Assembly: GCA_023409955.1 (NCBI GenBank)
Contig: JAEYQQ010000179.1
Coordinates: forward strand, 1-27,922
Direction: 5' to 3'
Length of the DNA stretch: 27,922 bases
Source: Bacillota bacterium
GTDB taxonomy: Bacteria; Bacillota; Clostridia; Christensenellales; Aristaeellaceae
This document shows, piece by piece, positions 21,403-27,922 of this stretch. How positions within the stretch are numbered: the first letter of the stretch is position 1; each line of letters opens with the position of its first letter. Made by a program: the position numbers and the translations under genes. Under the pieces are notes generated by a model. That model saw nothing but the letters and a program-made list of their open reading frames with translations, was not told where the DNA came from and did not search any database.

Positions 21403-21768
21403 TCACTTGCCCAAAAGGCTGCCTACAGTCAATTTCGATTCGCCTTCCCCATCGGTTTTGGCGGTAAAGATGCCAAGCTCCTCCATCATTTCCTGCACTT
21501 CCGCTTTACCGGAGGCAAAAAACTCGGCTTCCTTGGGATCTAAGGCATACAACAGTGTCATCAGTTCGCCAACATGGGCTTTTTCCTCATCACGAATATC
21601 GCCGATAACCTTTTTGGCGATTTCGATATCGGTGGCATGAACGTGCGCATCATAGAGGAAGATTGCCTCTAGCTCACCTGCAATATCCAGGCGAATCGCT
21701 TGAATGAGTTCTTCTTTTGTCATTTTGCGCGGGATATTCCCTTGAAACGGATTTGCAAAGTTTGGCAT
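21403..21768 (-). CDS. Encapsulated ferritin-like protein (encapsulin cargo)
   Basis: 121 residues from ATG 21768, chosen because GGAGG lies 8 nt upstream; ATG 21816 has no site. The core is the short two-helix ferritin-like domain seen in Pyrococcus furiosus encapsulin-ferritin: MTKEELIQAIRLDIAGELEAIFLYDAHV (Glu32) and GDIRDEEKAHVGELMTLLYALDP (Glu61/62, His65), the ferroxidase-type ligands of EncFtn. After a flexible linker (FTAKTDGEGES) it ends in KLTVGSLLGK (112-121), a textbook encapsulation peptide of the LTVGSL type. It oxidises Fe(II) and mineralises iron inside the shell. It is first in the two-gene operon; a Fur/PerR-like AT-rich box lies upstream. Confidence 0.95.
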   Translation of the reverse strand: MPNFANPFQGNIPRKMTKEELIQAIRLDIAGELEAIFLYDAHVHATDIEIAKKVIGDIRDEEKAHVGELMTLLYALDPKEAEFFASGKAEVQEMMEELGIFTAKTDGEGESKLTVGSLLGK

Positions 21769-21850
21769 GCTCTCAACCTCCATTGAATTGTCGTTGCTTT
21801 CTATAGTTGTTCGCATTCAATATGGCTGATTTCCTGCTTTTTGAAACATG

Positions 21851-21869
21851 AATTTATTATGATTATTTG
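21851..21869 (-). promoter_or_regulatory. Possible Fur/PerR-type box upstream of the encapsulin operon
   Basis: The minus strand reads AATAATCATAATAAATTCA, about 12 of 19 positions of the Fur consensus built from GATAAT hexamers, with two clear hexamers. It lies about 85 nt upstream of the ferritin-like gene. A match by eye only, in an AT-rich spacer where such matches arise by chance. Confidence 0.25.
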
Positions 21870-21895
21870 CCACCATCGCTTACCGTCAGGTAATA

Positions 21896-22456
21896 TCATG
21901 GGACAAAAGTAACTTTACCTTCCCCTACAGGATGTTTCTCCTTGGTTGCAGCCGGATGCCCTATCGCAATGGCAATCTGAAAGGATGTTCCTTGAGGAAA
22001 ACACAGCTCCCTCTCCAACTCTTCCTTGCATGGTCCGGTAAATGCTGCCATGGGTAGGCCCAGTATTACGCTGCCCAGACCCAGGCTGTGGGCAGCCAAG
22101 GCAATGTTTTCAACGGCAATACCGCAATCCAATACAGCATATCGCCCATTGAAATCAGCAGAAATGAAAATCACAACCGGTGCGCCATGGAAGATGGTAA
22201 AGCCAGGCTGACTCATCCGTTCCCTGGCCTTTTCATCCAAATCCTTCATCAGTTCATCCAGAGATGCCCTGTTGACCTTTTCTATTAACGCCTGATTTTC
22301 TACAACGGAAAAATGCCAGGGCTGGCTGTTTCTAGCGCTGGGTGAGGCCTGTGCGGCTGATAAAAGCAGATCTAGCTGTTCTCTGGAAACTTGTTCACCT
22401 GTGTATGCGCGGATGCTGCGCCGGTCTTCGATTGCCTGCAATACCTGATTGTTCAT
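21896..22456 (-). CDS. Nitroreductase-family FMN protein
   Basis: 186 residues. N-terminal VLQAIEDRRSIRAYTGEQVSREQLDLLLSAAQASPSARNSQPWHFSVVEN is the FMN-binding start of the family (RRSIR at 12-16; SARNSQPW contacts FMN). Mid-protein GIAVENIALAAHSLGLGSVILG and the C-terminal FQIAIAIGHPA (GHP motif) are also typical. It acts as a homodimer with FMN and NAD(P)H on nitro compounds, quinones or related electrophiles; the physiological substrate is not evident. AAGGAGG lies 7 nt upstream of ATG 22456. Divergently transcribed from tadA with overlapping -10 boxes. Confidence 0.92.
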   Translation of the reverse strand: MNNQVLQAIEDRRSIRAYTGEQVSREQLDLLLSAAQASPSARNSQPWHFSVVENQALIEKVNRASLDELMKDLDEKARERMSQPGFTIFHGAPVVIFISADFNGRYAVLDCGIAVENIALAAHSLGLGSVILGLPMAAFTGPCKEELERELCFPQGTSFQIAIAIGHPAATKEKHPVGEGKVTFVP

Positions 22457-22468
22457 GCAAATGCCTCC

Positions 22469-22497
22469 TTGTCCGTATTAGTCATGCATGGTATGAT
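22469..22497 (+). promoter_or_regulatory. Promoter of tadA, extended -10
   Basis: TTGTCC (22469-22474), 17-nt spacer, TATGAT (22492-22497) with TG one base upstream (TGgTATGAT). The -35 overlaps the ribosome-binding site region of the divergent nitroreductase gene. Confidence 0.6.
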
Positions 22498-22522
22498 ACT
22501 TGAAAATGTGTAAAGGGGTGAA
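22493..22522 (-). promoter_or_regulatory. Candidate promoter of the nitroreductase gene
   Basis: Minus strand TTCACC (22517-22522), 18-nt spacer, TATCAT (22493-22498). This -10 is the other strand of the tadA -10: the sequence GTATGATAC is an odd-length palindrome shared by both promoters. Confidence 0.45.
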
Positions 22523-22525
22523 GCC

Positions 22526-22978
22526 GTGTCCGTCCATGCAGCGTATATGCACCTTGCGTTAATTGAAGCGCAGAAGGCAAAGGTCTTGGGGGAAGTACCT
22601 GTTGGCGCCGTCATCGTCTATGGCGATAAGGTCATAGCCTCCGCCCATAACCTAAGGGAGCAAACAAATGACCCCACCGCCCACGCGGAAGTCTTGGCTA
22701 TGCGAGAAGCAGCACAAGTGCTGAACAGCCGCCGTCTTTTGGACTGCACCATGTACGTGACCTTGGAACCGTGCCCCATGTGTGCCGGAGCCATGGTGAT
22801 GGCATGCCTTGGCGCTTGCTATTATGCAGCAAATGATGCAAAGCAAGGCTGCTGCGGCAGCGTGTATGATATTCCGGAAGATCCGGCTTTTTCCCACAGA
22901 ACAAAAATCATCGGCGGCATATTGGAAGAGGAAGCCAAGGCACTGCTTGTTGATTTTTTTTCCGGTAAGCGTTCTTAA
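22526..22978 (+). CDS. tadA: tRNA-specific adenosine deaminase TadA
   Basis: 150 residues from GTG 22526 (AAAGGGGTG upstream). It converts the wobble adenosine A34 of tRNA-Arg(ACG) to inosine. The zinc-dependent deaminase motifs are intact: HAE (53-55, Zn His53 and catalytic Glu55) and PCPMC (82-86, Zn Cys83 and Cys86), with the family context EVPVGAVIV (23-31) and NDPTAHAEVLAMREAA. Length is typical (about 150). It ends convergently with hisC: a TTAA at 22975-22978 supplies the stop codons of both genes. Not cotranscribed with the neighbours on its right. Confidence 0.95.
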   Translation: MSVHAAYMHLALIEAQKAKVLGEVPVGAVIVYGDKVIASAHNLREQTNDPTAHAEVLAMREAAQVLNSRRLLDCTMYVTLEPCPMCAGAMVMACLGACYYAANDAKQGCCGSVYDIPEDPAFSHRTKIIGGILEEEAKALLVDFFSGKRS

Positions 22979-24033
22979 CGGCCTTTGATGATGGCTGTCA
23001 GTTCCCTGACCACCACTTCCATATCCGCCCTTAATCCTATGGAAATGCGCAGATACGGCGCGATGCGGGGCTTATTGAAGTGACGGACCAATATTCCACG
23101 TTCCTTCAACGCCGCTAATACACCAGCGGCGTTTTCGTTATGCGCTTTGACAAACAGGAAGTTGGTGCTGCTGGGAAGGACATCGATCCCCTTTGCAAGC
23201 AATGCATCCTGCATCCAATCCCTGGTACCAACGATCTGCTTGACGGTATTTACGTAGTAATCGGCATCATCAAGCGCAGCTGCTGCAGAGGCTTGAGCCA
23301 GCCTATCCAGAGAATAGCTGTTGAAGCAATCCTTCACCCGGTTCAGCCCTTCGATCAAAGAAGGATGGCCCATGGCATACCCGACCCGAAGTCCCGCCAG
23401 GCTGTAGGCTTTGGACATGGTACGGACGATAAGAATATTGTCAAACTCCCGAAGCAGTGGTACAGCATTTTCCTGTGCAAAGGCTTCGTACGCTTCGTCG
23501 ATTAACAACACTTCGCCTTGCTCTTTCACATGAGCGGCAAGTTTGGCAAGTTCTCTCACCGGAAGCATCATGCCAGTGGGTGCATTGGGGTTGGCCAGGA
23601 CGACAGGGGCATGTTGCATAAGCCCTTGGACGTCCACAGAAAAATCATCATTTAGGGGCACAGTTTCATATCGCGCGCCAAAAAGTTTGGCATATACAGG
23701 ATAAAAGGAGTAGGTAACATCCGGAGCCAGAAGGCGCTTACCGGCATAAAAAGCCGCAAACGCAAAGGCTAAAACTTCATCTGACCCATTGCCGGCAAAT
23801 ACCTGCTCCGGCAAGATACCGTTTGCCTTTGCCACAGCCTGGCACAGAGATGAACAATTCATATCGGGATACAAATGCAAATCCGCAGCTGCCGCCTTGA
23901 TGGCTTCCAGCGCATTGGGGCTTGGTGGATAGGGATTTTCGTTGGTGTTCAGTTTGATGTACGTGCGATCCTTGGGCTGCTCCCCCGCTTGATAGGGTGT
24001 GAGGCTCTGGGCTAATGCGCTTAAATAGGCCAT
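22975..24033 (-). CDS. hisC: Histidinol-phosphate aminotransferase-family PLP enzyme
   Basis: 352 residues, class-II (fold type I) aminotransferase. N-terminal IKLNTNENPYPPSP is the HisC signature. NPNAPTG (148-154), LLIDEAYEAF (176-185) and the PLP lysine in TMSKAYSLAGLRVGY (Lys208) are intact, and the C-terminus has LRISIGLR. It converts imidazole-acetol phosphate and glutamate to histidinol phosphate; close relatives also act on aromatic amino acids or cobalamin precursors (CobD). No other his genes are nearby, so pathway membership is by family only. AAGGAGG lies 7 nt before ATG 24033, with a near-consensus promoter upstream. Confidence 0.9.
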   Translation of the reverse strand: MAYLSALAQSLTPYQAGEQPKDRTYIKLNTNENPYPPSPNALEAIKAAAADLHLYPDMNCSSLCQAVAKANGILPEQVFAGNGSDEVLAFAFAAFYAGKRLLAPDVTYSFYPVYAKLFGARYETVPLNDDFSVDVQGLMQHAPVVLANPNAPTGMMLPVRELAKLAAHVKEQGEVLLIDEAYEAFAQENAVPLLREFDNILIVRTMSKAYSLAGLRVGYAMGHPSLIEGLNRVKDCFNSYSLDRLAQASAAAALDDADYYVNTVKQIVGTRDWMQDALLAKGIDVLPSSTNFLFVKAHNENAAGVLAALKERGILVRHFNKPRIAPYLRISIGLRADMEVVVRELTAIIKGR

Positions 24034-24062
24034 GGTAAAACCTCCTTGTTGGAAGTGGTATC

Positions 24063-24091
24063 AATATATCATTGCCGGGTGCTGTTGTAAA
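24063..24091 (-). promoter_or_regulatory. Promoter of hisC
   Basis: Minus strand TTTACA (24086-24091), 17-nt spacer, TATATT (24063-24068); 5 of 6 matches in each box. The transcription start would lie about 25 nt before the ATG. Confidence 0.7.
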
Positions 24092-24177
24092 CCATTCACA
24101 CACCGAAAACACGCTATATTCCCCATTTTCTCCGCCGTTTGGGCAAATTGGGGCTGGTAGAACATATGGAAAAGAGG

Positions 24178-24183
24178 TATAAT
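24178..24183 (+). promoter_or_regulatory. -10 box of the phosphatase-hprK-glucokinase run
   Basis: A perfect TATAAT at 24178-24183, 28 nt before the CTG start. No good -35 lies at normal spacing (TGGTAG at 17 nt), so this assignment is partial. Confidence 0.4.
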
Positions 24184-24211
24184 AAAGCGACTTGAATGGG
24201 AGGTATTAGCA

Positions 24212-25024
24212 CTGCATATACGCACCATTGTCACCGATTTGGATGACACATTATTAAATGATGAGCGGCAGATATCCGACTATACCCTGGCTGTATTAAA
24301 ACGGGCCATGCAGCAGGGGATCCGTGTTGTTCTGGCCAGCGGCCGTGCCGGGGCAAGCATGCGCTCGTATGTCAATGAAGTTGGTACTAAAACGCCGTAT
24401 ATCGCCTGTAACGGCGCTGAGATCATTGATCCTGCTGACCACCAACTGCTGGACGGACTGTTGTTTTCAGTGGAGCAGGCAAAGGAATGCGCACGGTTTG
24501 CCGAAGAAAATGGCTTTTATGTACATTCTTATGAAGGGGAACACTTCTACTTCGCGGGCAGTGCGGCTTATGGCCGGGAGTATGGCTATTCCTCCAGCTT
24601 GACGGGTATAAAGGTTGAAAAGCTATCAACATATCTGCATTCCCCTACCTCCAAGCTTTTATGCGTGGGCCGGCCGGAGGATATTCACAGGCTGCTGGAT
24701 AAAGCACGCAGCCACTTTGGCGATACGGTATCCTTAAGCATCAGCAAGCCCATCTTTTTGGAAATGATGCCGCCCGGGTCCACAAAGGGCCACGCACTGC
24801 AAAAGCTATCCGCTTATGCGCCAATAGATGCGGAAACTACCATTGCCTTTGGTGACAGCCTCAACGATTTAACCATGCTCAAATGGGTAAAATATGGTGT
24901 TGCCATGGAAAATGCACGCCCGGAAGTTAAAAGTATTGCATCCCTCGTATGCCCCCCCAACAACCAGGACGGCGTAGCTAGGTACATCGCCCGCCATGTC
25001 CTGAAGGAGGATGTTCCAGCATGA
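24212..25024 (+). CDS. Cof-type HAD-superfamily phosphatase with CTG start
   Basis: 270 residues from CTG 24212, which sits 8 nt after GGGAGG (24198-24203). The first conventional start codon in frame is TTG 24239, but that would cut off the nucleophilic Asp. From CTG the protein begins MHIRTIVTDLDDTLLN, the standard Cof N-terminus, with motif I DLDDT (9-13). Motif II is VVLASGRAG, the motif III Lys is in STKGHAL, and motif IV is IAFGDSLNDLTML. The C2-type cap lies between motifs II and III. Members dephosphorylate sugar phosphates, pyridoxal phosphate or FMN; specificity is unknown. It overlaps hprK by 4 nt, so they are cotranscribed, which suggests a link to sugar-phosphate metabolism. Confidence 0.9.
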   Translation: MHIRTIVTDLDDTLLNDERQISDYTLAVLKRAMQQGIRVVLASGRAGASMRSYVNEVGTKTPYIACNGAEIIDPADHQLLDGLLFSVEQAKECARFAEENGFYVHSYEGEHFYFAGSAAYGREYGYSSSLTGIKVEKLSTYLHSPTSKLLCVGRPEDIHRLLDKARSHFGDTVSLSISKPIFLEMMPPGSTKGHALQKLSAYAPIDAETTIAFGDSLNDLTMLKWVKYGVAMENARPEVKSIASLVCPPNNQDGVARYIARHVLKEDVPA

Positions 25025-25947
25025 TACAGGCCAAGGATTTTGCCGATACGCTAAAACTTAAGGAGCTATCCCCATCCACCAGGAAGGAGTGGGATATTAG
25101 GACCACGGACCTTAACCGCCCAGGCATGCAGTTTTGCGGCTTTTATGAGTATTTCGCCTATGAGCGGCCACAGGTTATCGGCAAAGTGGAAATGACCTAC
25201 CTGGAAGCACTTGAGCCTGATCTTCGGCGCAAGATGCTGAAAACATACTTTAGCTATAATCTTCCCTGCGTAATTATCTGCCGGGGTATGACACCTCCGC
25301 CGGATTTGATAGAGGAAGCACAGCTACGGGATATTGCTGTGTATCAGACAAACATGGTCACCACTAAGTTTACATTCAGCGCTATCAACTTTTTAAACCG
25401 CCGCTTAGCCCCCCGCATTACGCGCCATGGCGTGCTGGTAGATGTGTACGGCGTAGGTGTACTGATCACCGGCGAAAGCGGTGTAGGCAAAAGCGAAGCC
25501 GCATTGGAACTGGTTAAGCGCGGCCATCAGCTGGTTGCTGACGACGTGGTGGATATTTGTCGCGTAAGCGATGAACGGCTCACCGGCGAGGCCCCGGAGA
25601 TGGTGCGCCATTTTATGGAGATACGGGGTATTGGCATTATTGACATTCGAGCCATGTACGGCGTTGGCTCCGTTATTGTGAATAAAAGCATTGACCTAGT
25701 CATGCATATGGAACAATGGAATGAAAACAAAGAGTACGACCGTCTGGGCCTGACGGAGGAGACCATCACCATTTTGGGTGTAAAAGTCCCCCATCAGATT
25801 ATGCCTGTGCGGCCCGGCCGGAACCTTGCCATCATCATTGAGGTGGCCGCCCGGAACTTGAGCCTTAAGCGCTTGGGCTACAGCGCCGCCCATGAGCTGG
25901 ACCGACGCCTTACCGACATGATCGCCAGGAATTCCGCCAACGATTGA
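25021..25947 (+). CDS. hprK: HPr kinase/phosphorylase
   Basis: 308 residues. It phosphorylates Ser46 of HPr with ATP or pyrophosphate and also reverses this, the master switch of CcpA-dependent catabolite repression in Firmicutes. Walker A is GESGVGKS (151-158). The catalytic His136 lies in RHGVLVDVYG, LVADDVV (171-177) carries the catalytic Asp, and the family signature MEIRGIGIIDI lies at 199-209. The N-terminal half (1-128) is the usual alpha/beta domain. The conserved VPVRPGRNLA-type motif reads MPVRPGRNLAIIIEVAA. The start ATG overlaps the phosphatase stop (ATGA) and has AAGGAGG upstream. HPr itself is not in the window. Confidence 0.96.
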   Translation: MIQAKDFADTLKLKELSPSTRKEWDIRTTDLNRPGMQFCGFYEYFAYERPQVIGKVEMTYLEALEPDLRRKMLKTYFSYNLPCVIICRGMTPPPDLIEEAQLRDIAVYQTNMVTTKFTFSAINFLNRRLAPRITRHGVLVDVYGVGVLITGESGVGKSEAALELVKRGHQLVADDVVDICRVSDERLTGEAPEMVRHFMEIRGIGIIDIRAMYGVGSVIVNKSIDLVMHMEQWNENKEYDRLGLTEETITILGVKVPHQIMPVRPGRNLAIIIEVAARNLSLKRLGYSAAHELDRRLTDMIARNSAND

Positions 25948-25973
25948 TGATACAAATGAAAGCGGGGATAGGT

Positions 25974-26918
25974 ATGGTTTATATTGGCATTGATTTGGGC
26001 GGCACCGGAATCGCCGTGGGCATTGTGGATGAAGCGGGCAACATTATTCAAAAAGGTTCCACACCCACACTGGCCATGCGTCCGTATCAGGATATTGTGA
26101 AGGATATGGCTGCTATCAGCCTGGAAACATTGAAAGAAGCCGGTCTTACCATTGACGATGTGCACAGCGTTGGCATTGGTATCCCCGGTATTGCCAACAC
26201 CGAAACCGGCGTGGTGGTTTTTTGCACCAATTTAAGCTGGCATGATGTACCCCTTAGGGATGAAATACAAAAGTACATCAATAAGCCAATTTTTATTGAT
26301 AACGACGCGACGGTGGCAGGTTATGCCGAGAGCGTTGCCGGTATCAGCGCAGGCTGCCATTCCAGCATATTTCTGACCCTGGGCACTGGTGTTGGCGGCG
26401 GTATCGTCATTGGCGGCAAGCCTTGGAGCGGCTTTCATAATGTTGGCAGCGAGATCGGCCATATCACCCTGGAGATTGACGGCGAGCCTTGCACCTGCGG
26501 CAACAAGGGCTGCCTGGAGCGCTATTGCAGCGCCACTGCCATCATCCGTATGGCACGCCAAGCGCTATTGATCCATCCCGAAAGTCTAATGATGTCATTG
26601 TGCCAAAACAATCTGGAAAATATGACGGCCAAGATTGTATTTGATGCTGCTCGAGAAGGCGATGAAACGGCACTGAAGATCTTCCGCCGCTATGTGAAAT
26701 ACTTGGCCCAGGCAATTAACACCCTAATCGCCTTTATGGACCCAGAGGTCGTTGTTTTAGGCGGCGGTGTAAGCAAGGCCGGCGATTTCCTGCTGGATGC
26801 CGTTCGGGCAGAGGTTCCCCAGTACCTGCTGTTTAAAACCATGCCCTATGCCCGTATTGAGATGGCAAGCCTTGGCGCGGATGCCGGAATCATCGGCGCA
26901 GCCATGCTGGGCAAGTAA
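25974..26918 (+). CDS. ROK-family glucokinase
   Basis: 314 residues from ATG 25974, with GGGGAT a few bases upstream; ATGs at 25947 and 25956 overlap or follow the hprK stop without a site. The ATP-binding phosphate loop is IGIDLGGTGIAVGIVD (4-19). IFIDNDATVAGYAE carries the catalytic Asp, LGTGVGGGIVIGG and GSEIGHITLEIDG are sugar-contact regions, and the ROK zinc motif CTCGNKGCLE is complete. DPEVVVLGGGVSKAG is the adenosine-contact segment. It phosphorylates glucose or a related hexose with ATP. Its position directly behind hprK puts a hexose kinase next to the catabolite-control kinase. Confidence 0.93.
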   Translation: MVYIGIDLGGTGIAVGIVDEAGNIIQKGSTPTLAMRPYQDIVKDMAAISLETLKEAGLTIDDVHSVGIGIPGIANTETGVVVFCTNLSWHDVPLRDEIQKYINKPIFIDNDATVAGYAESVAGISAGCHSSIFLTLGTGVGGGIVIGGKPWSGFHNVGSEIGHITLEIDGEPCTCGNKGCLERYCSATAIIRMARQALLIHPESLMMSLCQNNLENMTAKIVFDAAREGDETALKIFRRYVKYLAQAINTLIAFMDPEVVVLGGGVSKAGDFLLDAVRAEVPQYLLFKTMPYARIEMASLGADAGIIGAAMLGK

Positions 26919-26940
26919 TAGGTTTTATACCTATGCATAA

Positions 26941-26952
26941 CACAGCGCTGTG
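26941..26952. repeat. Perfect 12-bp palindrome before asnS
   Basis: CACAGCGCTGTG, about 28 nt before ATG 26981. A second small inverted repeat ATAGGT/ACCTAT (26918-26923/26929-26934) starts at the last base of the glucokinase stop. Neither is a clear terminator. Possibly a protein-binding site. Confidence 0.35.
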
Positions 26953-26980
26953 ATTCGTAAAAAAGAGAGGAAGAATACTG

Positions 26981-27922
26981 ATGCCCATCTCCATAAAGAC
27001 ACTGTTTCAAAACCCTCCTGCTGCTGATCAGCAGAAGGTAACCGTTTCCGGGTGGGTGCGCACAGTGCGCGATAGCAAAGCCTTTGCCTTTGTTGAACTT
27101 AACGATGGCACTTATTTCAAAAATTTGCAGATCGTATGCGAAGATGGCCGCACGGAAGATTTCAAATCCGTTCCCAAGATCACACTGGGCAGTGCCATTG
27201 AAGCCACCGGCACACTGGTTGTAACCCCAGGCATGAAGCAGCCTTTTGAACTGAAGGCTGATAAGGTCACTGTTGTTGGGGCATGTGACCCTGAATACCC
27301 GCTGCAGAAAAAGCGGCATACATTTGAGTACCTGCGTACACTGGCGCACCTGCGCCCCCGCACCAACACCTTTACGGCGGTGTTCCGCATCCGTTCGCTG
27401 GCTGCACAGCTGCTCCACGCATTTTTTGCTGAGCGTGGCTTTGTGTATGTGCACACGCCCATCATCACCACTAGCGATGCAGAGGGTGCCGGTGAAATGT
27501 TCCGCGTTACCACCCTGGATATCAACAACCCGCCCAAGGATGAAAAGGGGCATGTGATTGAAAGCGAAGACTTTTTCGGTAAATCTGCAGGCCTAACCGT
27601 CAGCGGTCAGCTGAATGTGGAATCGTACTGCATGGCCTTCCGCAATGTGTATACCTTCGGCCCCACATTCCGTGCTGAGCGCAGCTATACAGCCCGTCAC
27701 GCCGCGGAATTTTGGATGGTGGAGCCGGAAATAGCATTTGCCGATCTGTTTGACGATATGGATTTGGCTGAGGACATGCTTAAGTATGTGATCTCCGGCA
27801 TACTAGAGCAAGCTGCCCCTGAACTGGAGTTCCTGAACGCTTTTGTGGACAAGGAGCTTATTAACAGGCTGAGACTGGTGTCCTCTAGCGATTTTGCCAA
27901 GGCAACCTATACCCAGGCCATT
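26981..27922 (+). CDS. asnS: Asparaginyl-tRNA synthetase (3' cut by window)
   Basis: 314 residues are visible of about 460 expected; the frame is open to the window end. The N-terminal OB-fold anticodon-binding domain (about 1-105) includes VTVSGWVRTVRDSKAFAFVELNDG and GTLVVTPG.KQPFELKADKVTVVG. The class-II catalytic core follows: YPLQKKRHTFEYLRTLAHLRPRTNTF, motif II-type FRAERSYTARHAAEFWMVEPEIAF, and SGQLNVESYCMAF. The sequence matches AsnRS rather than AspRS (HTFEYLR..HLRPRT, SGQLN). It charges tRNA-Asn in the cytoplasm. GAGAGG lies about 10 nt upstream. The 62-nt gap after the glucokinase gene is too short for a T-box leader. Confidence 0.96.
   Translation, partial: MPISIKTLFQNPPAADQQKVTVSGWVRTVRDSKAFAFVELNDGTYFKNLQIVCEDGRTEDFKSVPKITLGSAIEATGTLVVTPGMKQPFELKADKVTVVGACDPEYPLQKKRHTFEYLRTLAHLRPRTNTFTAVFRIRSLAAQLLHAFFAERGFVYVHTPIITTSDAEGAGEMFRVTTLDINNPPKDEKGHVIESEDFFGKSAGLTVSGQLNVESYCMAFRNVYTFGPTFRAERSYTARHAAEFWMVEPEIAFADLFDDMDLAEDMLKYVISGILEQAAPELEFLNAFVDKELINRLRLVSSSDFAKATYTQAI

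Noticed and set aside
26919..26980. T-box leader for asnS
   Set aside because: The gap after the glucokinase gene is only 62 nt, with no specifier hairpin, no T-box sequence and no terminator.
26846..27553. 235-codon leftward frame antisense to asnS
   Set aside because: asnS on the other strand is unmistakable; this is its shadow frame, with no ribosome-binding site and no family resemblance.

Overview
The window looks like chromosome of a Clostridia-class Firmicute. HPr kinase/phosphorylase, a ROK glucokinase, strong GGAGG ribosome-binding sites, YesN-type regulation and a Pfu-type encapsulated ferritin all fit. A gut lineage such as Christensenellales is my guess only. Most genes are complete, and most real starts lie inside the longest open frames because a GGAGG site picks an internal ATG, GTG or, once, CTG.

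Layout. 1-830: tail of an unidentified protein, then a tRNA-Val(GAC) with its own promoter and terminator. 830-3600: a tRNA-Ala-like 3' fragment, an exported protein of unknown function, and an FAD-dependent oxidoreductase. 3689-4258: a tRNA operon Leu(TAG)-Gly(GCC)-[148-nt structured element]-Gly(TCC). 4396-9482 (+): a YqeY-family protein, NAD malic enzyme, RlmA-type 23S rRNA methyltransferase, an ABC-like ATPase and an SGNH sialate O-acetylesterase-like enzyme. 9690-17277 (-): a complete CUT2 sugar transporter of the YtfQRT-YjfF (galactofuranose-type) family, preceded by an orphan YesN-like response regulator and an orphan CUT1-type solute-binding protein. This last pair is bracketed by two arrays of GGGCGATT/AATCGCCC palindromes. 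17829-20293: an exported ComEC-like metallo-beta-lactamase with a lamin-tail domain, divergent from a 2,4-diaminopentanoate-dehydrogenase-like oxidoreductase. 20294-20569: a hairpin-dense intergenic region. 20570-21768 (-): an encapsulin operon (ferritin-like cargo plus shell). 21896-27922: nitroreductase, tadA, hisC, then a (+) run of Cof-type HAD phosphatase, hprK, glucokinase and asnS (cut by the window end).

How the genes fit together. The sugar transporter, esterase, glucokinase and HprK point to a carbohydrate-using fermenter with CcpA/HPr-type catabolite control. The solute-binding protein plus YesN regulator upstream of the ytf operon resembles a sugar-sensing three-component system that lacks its kinase here. 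The encapsulin operon is an iron-storage nanocompartment.

Most unusual observations: (1) the 148-nt multi-helix element between the two tRNA-Gly genes; (2) five ~86-bp palindrome units, with a second degenerate palindrome cluster on the far side of the orphan regulator/binding-protein pair; (3) exported binding proteins with A-X-A signal peptidase I sites and no lipobox; (4) terminator-like hairpins directly abutting the ribosome-binding sites of malic enzyme and rlmA; (5) a CTG start required to keep the catalytic Asp of the HAD phosphatase; (6) face-to-face promoters of tadA and the nitroreductase that share one palindromic -10.
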